The position numbers and the translations under genes are program-made. Below the pieces are notes generated by a model. The model did no database searches. It was not told the origin of the DNA and worked only from the letters and a program-made list of their open reading frames with translations. Below are positions 11,441 through 20,895 of a stretch of 64,000 bases of DNA, in pieces (within the stretch, counting starts at the first letter, position 1; each line of letters begins with the position of its first letter). Origin of the DNA: Harmothoe impar (Eukaryota; Annelida; Polychaeta; Phyllodocida; Polynoidae); NCBI GenBank assembly GCA_947462335.1, contig OX381719.1, positions 65,822,808 to 65,886,807 on the forward strand, given 5' to 3'.

Positions 11441-11999
11441 ATTTACCTATTGATCAATTTTAGGCAGATTAGTTTCACTAATGATATTGTATTGTGTTTT
11501 AAGTATTGTATTATGTTAACCATCACTATTGGTGGGCTCCACACACTGTAAGTGTATCATCAATATTTCTTGCTATCTTAGCTCAAGCATATTGATTCCC
11601 CTCCCTGTAATGCCCCAGTCTTAAATATTGACTCTGATATCAATCACATTGTTAGAATTTAGCCTTATGGAGAGTGGTTACCTCTAAGGAGGAGATTTCT
11701 TTAAGTGGTCTGAGGTTTATATTGACAGCATTATATTGGAATGGATAAAATCTAAATTTCTCGGTGAAATTAAATTTAGATTTAATTCGAATTTTGAGTA
11801 TAATAAAACATATAATATACTTCATGAAGATAAGATTAATTTATAATTAGAAGAAACTGAGATGAACAGCGATGATATATAAGATAATCTCAAACTAAGT
11901 AATTGGGAACGATCAGGCCATTTCACGGAATATATAGCCAAAATTGAGAGTATGATGCCCGAATGAAACACTAGAGGCTTATGTGTCACCGACAACCTG
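11441..11999. other. No gene seen
   Basis: AT-rich DNA just upstream of the LINE. The 5' end of the LINE could lie anywhere in about 11,950-12,200 because no target duplication could be matched. Confidence 0.5.
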
Positions 12000-12236
12000 T
12001 TTTCTACCTAACCCCCTTCAGGGTGTGACTGGTACCACTATGATTACAGTGTCAGGCAAGGCCCTACTTCCCCTATCGATCACACTTTGACAAGCCTTAC
12101 ATTATATCATGACAAGCAATGCAAGATGGCCGTCATTGAGTAAACACCCACTGGGGATTTCGCTCCGACATTACGTAGAATATTACGGGAGATTCCACAT
12201 TTAGGATTACCAAATTTTCACAGCATTGCTGTAAAG

Positions 12237-13433
12237 GTGTGTGGTCATGAGGGAGAGTATCAGAGGGAGTGTACCATGCCGGAAATCAAGGAAATCAAGG
12301 AAATACGAGATAATGACATAGCCAGTGTACTGGAGAAAGGGAACAGTGAGCCACCACCACTGGAGGGTGACGAGGCCGCATCCAACATGACGCTATTCGG
12401 GAAAATAGTAAAATTGTAAAATTGGCTGACGAATTGGATACCCTCAGGCTTAAAAGCAAAAGACAGGGACTGGTCATTAAAAAACTCCAACCTGAAAGGG
12501 AAAAGGATCTTATTGAGAAAAAAAGACCTAACCTAATCATAAGAGGTGTAGATGAAACGAAATACCCAGACCCTAAAAGGGCGGTGGCCACACTGTTCAC
12601 TGACATGGGTGTAGATATGGTAGTAGAGGAGTGCATTGCAATCTACAGACTTGGGCGAAAAATTCATGCGTGGCCGCGTCCCATCATTGTAGTGCTTAAA
12701 CACCCAGCCAGTAAAGGTGCAGTCTACAGTAAGGTGAAGGCCCTGAAAGACTTGGATCAATGGGAAGATGTCTCAATAGGAGACGATCTCACCCCTGCAG
12801 AAGCAAACAAACAGCGTGACTTAAGGGACCTTTGCGAAGGCAAAAAAGCATAAAGTTGCCCTTAAAGGCAGGGGGGTAGTCATTAAAGGCCAGGCCATTG
12901 ACCGTGACAATCTAGACGCTGCAGCCCAAGGGCTAAAGTTAACTGATGCCAAGACCCTCAAGCTAGAAGGAGGTGAGATTGCTTTCCAATCCAAATACGC
13001 AATGCTATCAAACATGCACGAGGCTGAGTTCAAATATATGGGTGAATATTATGTAAGTGTGGAACAAGCACAGGTGCGCTCTATACAGTGATAATAACCA
13101 GTTGGCGAATGACATTCTGGCCACAGACTGCCCATAAGAAGCGAAGAAATTGTCAAAACAGGCAAAAGGTAGCATTACGTGGGAGACTGATAAATTCACC
13201 ATACTGGAAGAGCTGCAATTAGCCCGATTTGAACAAAACCCGAACATGCCAGATACCTAATTGGTACAGGAGAAGCTGAGCTATTAGAGGCGGTTAAAGA
13301 CAATGAATTTGGTACAGGGTATAATATGTCGGATGGGGAGAAAAATGCAGATGAAGACAGGCCTGGGCAAAATCTGTGTGGAAAGTCACTGATGAAAGTC
13401 AGAACGGTCCTACAAGAATTAGAAGCCAGCTAG
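12237..13433 (+). pseudogene. LINE ORF1: coiled coil, RRM-like and NADAR-like domain
   Basis: Three successive frames form one decayed ORF. 12,237-12,419 is a charged N-terminal segment. 12,422-12,853 begins with a heptad-like coil, then an RRM-like ORF1 core (NLIIRGVDE, IAIYRLGRK, RPIIVVLKH, DDLTPAEANK) resembling nucleic-acid chaperone ORF1 proteins of LINEs. From about 12,962 a third segment carries NADAR/YbiA features: FQSKYAMLSNMHEAEF, GEYYVSVEQAQVRSI, WETDKFTILEELQLARFEQN, LIGTGEAELLEAV and GKSLMKVRTVL. NADAR proteins are N-glycosidases acting on riboflavin-pathway intermediates and, in some cases, ADP-ribose or nucleobase derivatives. Stops or shifts occur at 12,420, about 12,850, about 13,091, 13,135-13,137 and 13,258-13,260. 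The NADAR call rests on motif order read by eye. Confidence 0.75.
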
Positions 13434-13602
13434 CCTAAGATAGACTATAGCGCCACCTACATGAGAGGTCAAGCGCCCCTACCCACCCCCCCCCCTGCTA
13501 GAGTGCCGCTGTCACCACCAGACTGAAATAGCATAACGACACACGAGTTAGGCCACGTATAGAGACTACATATATATATATATACGTATATGCTTAACCT
13601 AC

Positions 13603-14289
13603 ATGAAAATGTTTGAAGTGCTAATATTGGCAGACAGTAGAGGATTTACTATGAAAGGGAGAATCCTAGCTGCTCTTGCAGTCTTGAATGTGAGGGATGT
13701 TACCATCAAAATGGAGCCTCGGTCAGGAGCCACCCTACTGGATTTACACCATGAAGCAGCAATTATCTTAGCTGAAAGACGTTATGATCTGATGATCGTA
13801 TTTGGAGGTGTAAATGACCTATCAATCAAAGGAGATGATGGCCTACTTACCCCGGTATTCAATGACGTAGATTCCTTAGTAAACATATTGGTAGATAGAC
13901 TGGAGGCAATGAAGAGGTTTATCAATGTTGAAAAGGGACAACGTCTTGTAAACAGTCAAATGATCGGGCTAGACTATAATAAGCACAATGAGACGCAAGG
14001 TCAATACCTGGGTCAACAGACAGACGTAAATGAAGGCATGGTTGCAGTAAATCAGGCTATTGTGTCCATGAACTCGGACCATTGTCTTGTGGGTCCGTGG
14101 CTAGGTAATACAGTCCATCATCAGCAACATAAGGGGTACCAGCATAAGTATGGAAAGATGTACGACGGCCTCCATGGATACCCTACTACCAAGACTGCAT
14201 GGGCGCGTCCATTCACCTATGCCATAAAGAAGAACAAGATAGCCCTGGAGGAAAGTGGAGCACAACTGGGTGAGATCGCACCATATTAA
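13603..14289 (+). CDS. SGNH/GDSL-like hydrolase ORF of the LINE
   Basis: The 228-residue frame shows the blocks of SGNH hydrolases. Block I is near the N-terminus (LILADSRG, Ser at residue 12). Block III is GGVND at residues 68-72 after a hydrophobic strand (YDLMIVF). Block V is DGLH, with D188 and H191 as the candidate Asp-x-x-His. Esterase domains occur in ORF1 of several LINE clades (for example CR1), where they are thought to act on lipids or membranes during retrotransposition. It is open from Met to stop despite the decay of its neighbours. Family membership is confident; substrate is unknown. A host SGNH gene is less likely given the flanking LINE ORFs. Confidence 0.75.
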   Translation: MKMFEVLILADSRGFTMKGRILAALAVLNVRDVTIKMEPRSGATLLDLHHEAAIILAERRYDLMIVFGGVNDLSIKGDDGLLTPVFNDVDSLVNILVDRLEAMKRFINVEKGQRLVNSQMIGLDYNKHNETQGQYLGQQTDVNEGMVAVNQAIVSMNSDHCLVGPWLGNTVHHQQHKGYQHKYGKMYDGLHGYPTTKTAWARPFTYAIKKNKIALEESGAQLGEIAPY

Positions 14290-15630
14290 TATGTCCTAAA
14301 ATCAAACATAAATTAATCCAATACTTTATAAAAAAAAAATTACAATACTAATATAATAGAGCTGGTTTAACAGGAAAGTCTCATAAAATATTTTTATATA
14401 TCCCTAATTTATAAACTCAAAACGATATGTCCAGCAGTGCAGACCACCTGGCATATATAATTATAGCAGTGATACAATATATTAACTAGCAGTGCAAGCC
14501 ACCGAGCCAAAGTATTGTTATCTGCTTTAACTCAAATGAAGTCATTCCTCCATATATGATAGTAAATTAAACGGATGATGTTTCTTTGATGTTGCAAGCT
14601 TATAACCCCCTGCAATACACAAGAAGCCGGTAAATTTTCCTGTTAATTACCTACTCTACCCCCCAAATAATATAGTAGAAAAGACAATTTATGCCAATTT
14701 GAGAGCAAACTAGGCCAAAACCCACCACATTTATAGATATCACCCCTAAAAGTACATAGCACTTAGATGCCATAAGCATATCCACAATATAAATGTAATT
14801 ATGAACTCTAGGGACGGGGTAGGAGACAGACCATGTACGATGGCCGGCCAAGTCGGTAAAAAAACTATGATGGGTGGTTGGGTTACGCCCTTCTGCCAGA
14901 ACTGTCGGTAGCGCCCCTGTGCGCCGCCAGTGGACACTACCCGGCGGTAAATAGACACTCATACAGTGGAGTTTATATACTGGAATTGCAGTGGTTCTGA
15001 ACCCCTATGTGAGCATAATAATTTTACTCGCCTTGATTATGGACTCTGAACATTCGCATGGACGATATAAGGATATATACTGAATGATATAAGTGATATA
15101 TAGTGGTATATAGACTATTATTTCTTGTTCCTTGTATACTTGATAAAGAATACTCATGTTTTCTTTGCTCTTTCTCTCATAGATTTAACCTTTTGCATTG
15201 TATTAAAACTAATTGGTCTCTAACCAAACACTTGTATACAAACCAGCAGTGCAGGCCACCAGGTGGACATACAAGTGACCCCCCCCCCCCCTCCTTTATC
15301 ATATTGTACTATCTTCCTCTCCAGCTCTTTCCTCTGAATTTCTACACAACCTATAGCTTTACTATGACTTAACTAATAAAAGATTGTGTATTAACCTGTG
15401 ACTACAGGCAAAGTGGAATCTCCCACCCACTCAATTACTAATAAAATACTAACAGAACGTAATGTTAAGATTGTTAATGGGAAAAGGGGTAAACACCAAC
15501 TAAACAGGTTGGTGCATAAACCCTCCCCCCCCCCCCCCAAGCATTCTCTATGCACAACAAGAAGGTGCGCCGAGAGATGCGCAGGTAGCCGTATGGCACA
15601 TACCTGAGCCAACTATGCATAAATGTCCAT
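14290..15630. other. Inter-ORF DNA, AT-rich, no gene seen
   Basis: The stretch between the esterase ORF and the nested element contains three copies of a short motif close to AGCAGTGCAGGCCACC (about 14,433, 14,490 and 15,244), plus poly-C and poly-A tracts. It may be the LINE inter-ORF region or another insertion. Confidence 0.4.
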
Positions 15631-15745
15631 ATAAATCCTGAGGGGGAATGTCCAATGAATATAAATATATATATATAGGAATGAATATAGACAGAGTCAG
15701 ATATATATAGATATGGCCTTAGTTAATTGTGGCTGGGCCTACGCC
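15631..15745 (-). repeat. Split direct repeat B, outer copy
   Basis: Begins ATAAATCCTGAGGGGG and ends GGGCCTACGCC on the plus strand. It is nearly identical to 15,989-16,104 and includes an AT-microsatellite core. Confidence 0.85.
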
Positions 15746-15808
15746 CTATTTATTCACATAAGTCATAATGACTAGTCACCGACAATTAACTGAAAAAAAT
15801 TATAGTCA

Positions 15809-15988
15809 AGCATAACCAACATGGTGTGTGGTTGCTGGAGGGAGAGTCACTGGTTGGTTGCCACAACTCAACACAACCACCCCACACAGGTATAGTTCCA
15901 GGTGTGTGTGCTAGGTGGGAGAGAGGTAGGTGCACTGGAGCATGTCCAGGGAGTCTTTATACTAGCATACAGCAAACAGTATACTACA
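15809..15988 (-). repeat. Split direct repeat A, inner copy
   Basis: Begins AGCATAACCAACATGGTGTG and ends near CTACACATA. It is nearly identical to 16,727-16,910, with only one or two differences seen (for example GTCTTTATAC against GTCGTTATAC). It abuts the inner B copy. Confidence 0.85.
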
Positions 15989-16104
15989 CATAAATCCTGA
16001 GGGGGAATGTCCAATGAATATAAATATATATATATAGGAATGAATATAGACGGAGTCAGATATATATAGATTTGGCCTTAGTTAATTGTGGCTTGGCCTA
16101 CGCC
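15989..16104 (-). repeat. Split direct repeat B, inner copy
   Basis: Second copy of the 15,631-15,745 repeat, lying directly after the recombinase reading frame on the minus strand. Confidence 0.85.
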
Positions 16105-16135
16105 AAATCCCCAAACCGGCCAGACACAGGCAAGA

Positions 16136-16798
16136 TCACGCGGCTAGTAGCGTGGCATCTAGTTCCGCCGCGACACGGAGGTCAAAAGCAATCTGGTCTT
16201 CCAGCGGCTCCTGTATATACAACATTACGGCGTCCGATTTCCAGTCGCCTCTAGTCTGTAAGTCCACGATAGTGGCGCCTACCGACCGCAGGTACGATGT
16301 TCCCCCGCGACGTAGGCTATGGCTGGAGTACTGGGTCGGATCAAGCCCCGCTTTCTCCGCCGTATATTTCAAGAAAGCCGTGTATGTCTCGTACTCCAGA
16401 GGGACACCTTCGGCTATCACAAATGCCGGCGACTCGGGTGGAGCCGGCATCTCGTTTATGTGACGGGTCATCCAGTGAACCGCGCACAGCTCGGTATCTT
16501 TGAGCTTTGCTACAGGGATCTTGAGTATCCTGTCCCCGTACTGTATGGTCTTTGATCCTCGTATCATGAGCATCATACCCCACGTCGTGAACCGAATATC
16601 CTGACGCTGAAGCATCACGTCGGACTTCGTCACATTTTGCTTCCGAAGCAGGCCCCTGAATGAAGGAGCGCTGCCCGATAAGCCACATGACCTGGGTTTA
16701 ACGTTAAGTGTCTGAACATGGCTCGCAGCATAACCAACATGGTGTGTGGTTGCTGGAGGGAGAGTCACTGGTTGGTTGCCACAACTCAACACAACCAC
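16136..16798 (-). CDS. Tyrosine recombinase of Ngaro/DIRS type
   Basis: The 220-residue frame has the complete active site of a tyrosine recombinase: catalytic Arg in GLLRKQN (R52), H160-x-x-R163 in SHSLRRGG, Trp186 at the His/Trp position in RGDWKSD, and nucleophile Tyr194 in AVMLYI. These enzymes join element circles to target DNA through a 3' phosphotyrosine link. The first ~25 residues are read from direct repeat A, so the real N-terminus, normally an SAM-like helical domain, is lost or read from upstream sequence that has been deleted. It stands between split direct repeats. The family call is strong; activity without the missing N-terminal domain is doubtful. Confidence 0.9.
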   Translation of the reverse strand: MVVLSCGNQPVTLPPATTHHVGYAASHVQTLNVKPRSCGLSGSAPSFRGLLRKQNVTKSDVMLQRQDIRFTTWGMMLMIRGSKTIQYGDRILKIPVAKLKDTELCAVHWMTRHINEMPAPPESPAFVIAEGVPLEYETYTAFLKYTAEKAGLDPTQYSSHSLRRGGTSYLRSVGATIVDLQTRGDWKSDAVMLYIQEPLEDQIAFDLRVAAELDATLLAA

Positions 16799-16910
16799 CC
16801 CACACAGGTATAGTTCCAGGTGTGTGTGCTAGGTGGGAGAGAGGTAGGTGCACTGGAGCATGTCCAGGGAGTCGTTATACTAGCATACAGCAAACAGTAT
16901 ATTACACATA
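16727..16910 (-). repeat. Split direct repeat A, outer copy
   Basis: Second copy of the 15,809-15,988 repeat, marking the 5' end of the recombinase-bearing relic on the minus strand. Confidence 0.85.
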
Positions 16911-17005
16911 TAGTTGATGGCTTTCTGACTCATAAATGTTTGAAAAAAACATCACCCCCCCCTGGGTCCCCCCCATCGTCATACAACATATAAACCACCA
17001 CTTGG

Positions 17006-17497
17006 ATGGCTATAGTTGATTTTAAAGGGAAAAAGGGTATGCACTTTTGTCATATGAATGCTCGTAGCCTTGTATCTAATAAGATTGCCGTGAGATTAAT
17101 GCTGGAAAATTCTAATATTGATATATTAGGGATCTCTGAGAGCTGGCTAAATGAAAAAATGCCGGACAGTCAGGTGGCAGCGAGAGGGTATAACATTGTG
17201 AGGTTGGATAGGCAGGACCTAACTGAGAAAGAATGGGGTGGGGGAGTTCTCTTGTATATAGCCAATGATATTACATACACCACTAAGGCTTTTGCAACTT
17301 ATGATAGTAGTACAAAAGTCCTTGAAATACACTGTGTAGCAGTCAGTAGGGGTAAACAAAAGCCAATATTGCTCATTAATGTATACAGGCCAGATAAAGA
17401 TATGAAAAATGCCTTAGATAAAATTTCAGATATTTTCACAAATTTGAACAAAAATAAGTATAGTGAAATTATAATGTATGGTGATTTTAATATGTAA
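17006..17497 (+). pseudogene. LINE apurinic/apyrimidinic-type endonuclease, 3' part broken
   Basis: The 163-residue frame is the N-terminal two thirds of an exonuclease-endonuclease-phosphatase domain, which nicks target DNA to prime reverse transcription. Visible blocks are CHMNARSLVSNK, IDILGISESWLNE (catalytic Glu), GGGVLLYIAND, LINVYRPD and YGDFNM (Asp and Asn). After the TAA the sequence continues in another frame (THVNPDTDDTMIDLIFTNSR) but ends before the C-terminal SDH catalytic block, which appears deleted near 17,640. The nuclease is therefore inactive. It should be fused to the reverse transcriptase that starts at 17,657. Confidence 0.88.
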
Positions 17498-17656
17498 ATA
17501 AAGCAAATGGACTCAGAAGCCTATGTCAAACATTAGGGTTGACCCAGCTTATAACAAAGGATACTCATGTTAATCCAGACACCGATGATACCATGATTGA
17601 CCTCATTTTCACAAATAGTAGACATATTATATCATCAGACATAAAATGGGTTTAAA

Positions 17657-19228
17657 ATGGGTTTGAAAAATACAAACTGGAATACATTCTGGCAAGCTGA
17701 CACCCCTGATAGGGCATCGGATATGTTTGTAACTCATATCACATTCCTTATAAATCTCACCTGTCCTATAAAGACATTTAGCTTTAAGCAAGAAAAGCAG
17801 CCTTGGATTGATGCACAACTCATGAGGCAAATACATGAAAAAAATGCTGCTATGGCTAAGTATAGGAGAACAAAAAATGAAGATGATAAAAATATATCTG
17901 ACTATCTCGGGAACAGGTCCAAAGCTGCCTGCAGAATGGCTGAGAGGGAGTACCATATGGAGAAATTAGATACCAATGTGGAAAACCCCAAAGAGTACTG
18001 GGCACAAATTAATGATATTTTGAACTCAAGGGTTAATGACCCACATTTTAATTTGGTTCATAATGACACCCCTATCCCAGATGCTGATACAGCAAATTTT
18101 ATTAATGAATTTTTTGCCACTATTGGTGACAAGTTAGCACAGAATATGAATGCACCATGGAACCCTCCACATCCAAGGGTGGATAAGCATTTTACAGTAA
18201 GAGACTGCTCAGAAGAGGAGATGGTTAAGCTCATAGGAAATATTAATACAGGCAAAGCCTCAGGGGTTAAAGATATCTCGTCAAAAAATCTTAAAGATGC
18301 CATAACATGTCTCCCAGAGCATGTAAGATATATTATAAACTTAGCAATGAGAACTTTCTCTTTCCCAGATGATTGGAAAATAGCTCAAGTAAGTCCTCTC
18401 CCTAAAGGGGGTGATGCATCGGAAGTATCTAACCTCAGACCCATTAGCATCTTGCCCATCCCTGCCAAACTGGCTGAGAAGGTTATTCATAGACAAATGC
18501 TTGAACATGTGACAGATAATAATATATTAACTGATAAACCGGACGGATTTAGGCCAAAGAGATCAACTATTGACAGCCTGACTAGACTGACTGAAGACAT
18601 ATTTGACTCCTTTAACAAAGACAAGGTTACCACTGCAATATTTATAGATTTTAAAAAAGCATTCGACACTTCAGACCACAAAATTCTACTAAAAAAGCTG
18701 GACATGCAAGGTTTTGGAATAAACACTATAAAATTGATTGAAAGTTATTTAAGTAATAGGAAACAGTGTACAAAGGCAAATAAAATAATCTCAGACCTAC
18801 ACCCAATTACCTGTGGAGTCCCTCAAGGATCCGTGTTAGAGCCTTTATTATTTTTGCTGTATATAAATGACCTAAGTTTATGTCTCACAGCCCTAAAGTG
18901 TCAGCACTATGCTGATGATACTGTTATATATATAGAGCATAAGCCTAACTGTCAGCAGGTGGAAGCCATGCTTAATAATGATCTTAAAAATGTCTCCCAG
19001 TGGTGCCTAAGCAATAAACTGTCCTTAAATACTAAAAGGACAAAAGCTATGACATTCTACACGCAGGCACTCCTCAACAGGTTGGTTAGACCAAGGCTGG
19101 CGCTAGGGCAAGATCCTACCCTCTACACCCCAACATATTGTTACCTGGGAATGACACTTGATTCACAATTAGCCTTCAAGAAGCATGTGGATGTGGTTGG
19201 TAGGAACTTGGATTTCAGATTATATTAA
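17657..19228 (+). CDS. LINE reverse transcriptase
   Basis: The 523-residue frame carries the non-LTR reverse transcriptase domain: SNLRPISILPIPAKLAEKVI (about 258-277), AIFIDFKKAFDTSDHKILL with catalytic Asp331, CGVPQGSVLEPLLF (386-399) and YADD at 418-421 with the catalytic Asp pair. The motif wording is that of the CR1/Jockey/Rex group. The first ~170 residues are the linker between endonuclease and polymerase. The original ORF would be fused upstream to the endonuclease and downstream to 19,250-19,735. One substitution in a usually invariant spot (VLEPLLF rather than VLGPLLF) hints at decay. Confidence 0.92.
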   Translation: MGLKNTNWNTFWQADTPDRASDMFVTHITFLINLTCPIKTFSFKQEKQPWIDAQLMRQIHEKNAAMAKYRRTKNEDDKNISDYLGNRSKAACRMAEREYHMEKLDTNVENPKEYWAQINDILNSRVNDPHFNLVHNDTPIPDADTANFINEFFATIGDKLAQNMNAPWNPPHPRVDKHFTVRDCSEEEMVKLIGNINTGKASGVKDISSKNLKDAITCLPEHVRYIINLAMRTFSFPDDWKIAQVSPLPKGGDASEVSNLRPISILPIPAKLAEKVIHRQMLEHVTDNNILTDKPDGFRPKRSTIDSLTRLTEDIFDSFNKDKVTTAIFIDFKKAFDTSDHKILLKKLDMQGFGINTIKLIESYLSNRKQCTKANKIISDLHPITCGVPQGSVLEPLLFLLYINDLSLCLTALKCQHYADDTVIYIEHKPNCQQVEAMLNNDLKNVSQWCLSNKLSLNTKRTKAMTFYTQALLNRLVRPRLALGQDPTLYTPTYCYLGMTLDSQLAFKKHVDVVGRNLDFRLY

Positions 19229-19249
19229 TTTAGAAGAATAAGGTTAAAA

Positions 19250-19735
19250 ATGCCTAGCCATGCTGCCATAAGTGTGCTAAAAAGGATGATTATGCCTGCC
19301 TTGGATTATGGAGATATACTCTATATGATATGTACTGACACCCATTTGAGCAACCTTCAAACCCAAATTAATGGTGGTGTGAAGACAGCCCTTAGAAATA
19401 AGGAAACTGTTAATACAGAAAAGCTAAGAAAACTTATTAGGGTTAACTCCCTTAAGGAGAGAAGAAGCAAGTATCTGGAGATGGCTAGTTATAAGGCTGC
19501 TCAGAGAGAGGCAAATAGAGATACAAGGGACATTAGAACTAGGATGCATGATAGTACCCTAATGACGGTAGTCATACCCAAAAATCCCATTAGTAGAAAG
19601 AAACTAAGCTATAGATTATCCATACAGTGGAATAAGCAGCTAGTAGAGACCAGGGAGATTGACAATGAAGTCAAATTTACCTCATGGTTAAATGGGAAAT
19701 ATGAAGATCTCATTGATCTACTCCCAGACATCTAG
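19250..19735 (+). pseudogene. LINE ORF C-terminal domain
   Basis: This 161-residue frame continues the polymerase ORF after a frame break near 19,228. It has the helical thumb/C-terminal region typical of CR1-like ORFs: LKRMIMPALDYGDILYM, then a basic stretch, RKLSYRLSIQWNKQL and a final FTSWLNGKY. No nuclease or zinc-knuckle motif is seen. It is the natural end of the LINE polyprotein, followed by about 450 bp of 3' UTR. Confidence 0.8.
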
Positions 19736-20166
19736 ATGGGGGAGGGGGGAAAGGGGGTCCCGACCCAAAATACCTGTGAGATTATGCATTGAGTCCATGA
19801 TCTCATAAGGCAGAGATAATAGTATAATATTTACTAAGAGTCATGCCAATATTCATTCATATGCCTTCGATTTATATGAAGAAAAGGCCCTTGCACATAT
19901 ATCATCTTTATCATCACCTTTACCATCTCATTAACCTAAGAAATTAAACATATAAAAATGGATTAATATACTAACATAGTCATTACCTCACCCATATGCT
20001 GATTAACATCACTGGCATATTATACATACCAACTCCATCAGGGTATGAGTGGAATCACTGAGCACACTCATCCATAAGAGATGAGCTTGATCAGTTGATC
20101 ATCCACTATAATCATACACTATTCTTTACAATAATACAGGCTATAAGCCTATGAATTGGACAGTAT

Positions 20167-20194
20167 AAATAAAGAATTACAAACAAACAAACAA
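20167..20194 (+). terminator. LINE 3' end: polyadenylation-like signal and (ACAA)n tail
   Basis: AATAAA lies just before an ACAA tetranucleotide run that ends at 20,194. Short tandem tails like this mark the 3' ends of CR1-type LINEs. Confidence 0.6.
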
Positions 20195-20404
20195 TTACAG
20201 CAAGACAGTCAAGGCATGCTGGCAGTCTCAATGAGTGCTGGTCAGTAAGAAGCTGGTGCTACATGGTTGTATCATGTGGACATGTAAATATACCAGATGT
20301 TCAGCACAATGTGTAGGGAGTAGGAATACACATCTACACATCAGGTGTAAAATGCTGAAGCTGCATGACCTGTTCACGTCAGCTGCTGCCACAGACCGAG
20401 CTGC

Positions 20405-20895
20405 AGACACTTTAAGTGGTATAATGCCCCAGTGTAGTAATGGCCTTTAGACACTATAAGTGGTATAATGCCCCAGTGTAGTGATGGCCTTTAGACTCTA
20501 TACAGTGGTATTAGGCCTCAGTGTAGTAATGGCCTTTAGACTCTATACAGTGGTATTAGGCCCCAGTGTAGTAATGGCCTTTAGACACTATACAGTGGTA
20601 TTAGGCCTCAGTGTAGTAATGGCCTTTAGACTCTATACAGTGGTATTAGGCCTCAGTGTAGTAATGGCCTTTAGACACTATACAGTGGTATTAGGCCCCA
20701 GTGTAGTAATGGCCTTTAGACGCTTTACAGTGGTATTAGGCCTCAGTGTAGTGATGGCCTTTAGACACTACACAGTGGTATTAGGCCTCAGTGTAGTAAT
20801 GGCCTTTAGACTCTATACAGTGGTATTAGGCCCCAGTGTAGTAATGACCTTTAGACACTACACAGTGGTATTAGGCCCCAGTGTAGTAATGGCCT
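20405..20895. repeat. 45-bp minisatellite, about 11 units
   Basis: The unit begins GTAGTAATGGCCTTTAGACT and contains CAGTGGTATTAGGCC, with a strict 45-bp spacing after a first 44-bp step. Because 45 is a multiple of three, it produces a repetitive open frame (MAFRLYTVVLGLSVV), which is an artefact of the repeat and not evidence of a protein. Confidence 0.9.

Larger units (their letters stand above)
15631..16910 (-). mobile_element. Deleted Ngaro/PAT-like (YR) retroelement with split direct repeats
   Basis: Two repeat pairs surround a tyrosine recombinase. Pair one is 15,631-15,745 and 15,989-16,104; pair two is 15,809-15,988 and 16,727-16,910. On the minus strand the order is repeat A, recombinase, repeat B, repeat A, repeat B. 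This is the split-direct-repeat arrangement of Ngaro/PAT-type YR retrotransposons, which circularise their cDNA and integrate by site-specific recombination. The inner B and A copies abut at 15,988/15,989. Gag, reverse transcriptase and RNase H are missing, so this is an internally deleted or non-autonomous copy. It lies inside the LINE. The repeat order is directly visible; the clade name is inferred. Confidence 0.8.
12000..20194 (+). mobile_element. Non-LTR retrotransposon (CR1/Jockey-type LINE), decayed, with a nested insertion
   Basis: The order is ORF1 with RRM-like and NADAR-like domains (12,237-13,433), an SGNH-esterase ORF (13,603-14,289), an apurinic-type endonuclease (17,006-17,497) and reverse transcriptase (17,657-19,735). 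The 3' end is an AATAAA followed by an (ACAA)n tail at 20,179-20,194, typical of LINE 3' ends. Sequence between 14,290 and 17,000 includes a nested tyrosine-recombinase retroelement relic at 15,631-16,910. ORF1 and the endonuclease contain stops and indels, so this copy is dead. The 5' end is approximate. That 12-14 kb and 17-20 kb belong to one element is inferred from strand, order and the absence of any intervening LINE 3' tail. Confidence 0.8.

Noticed and set aside
13603..14289. A host esterase gene
   Set aside because: SGNH blocks are real, but the position between LINE ORF1 and endonuclease/polymerase frames on the same strand makes a LINE domain much more likely.
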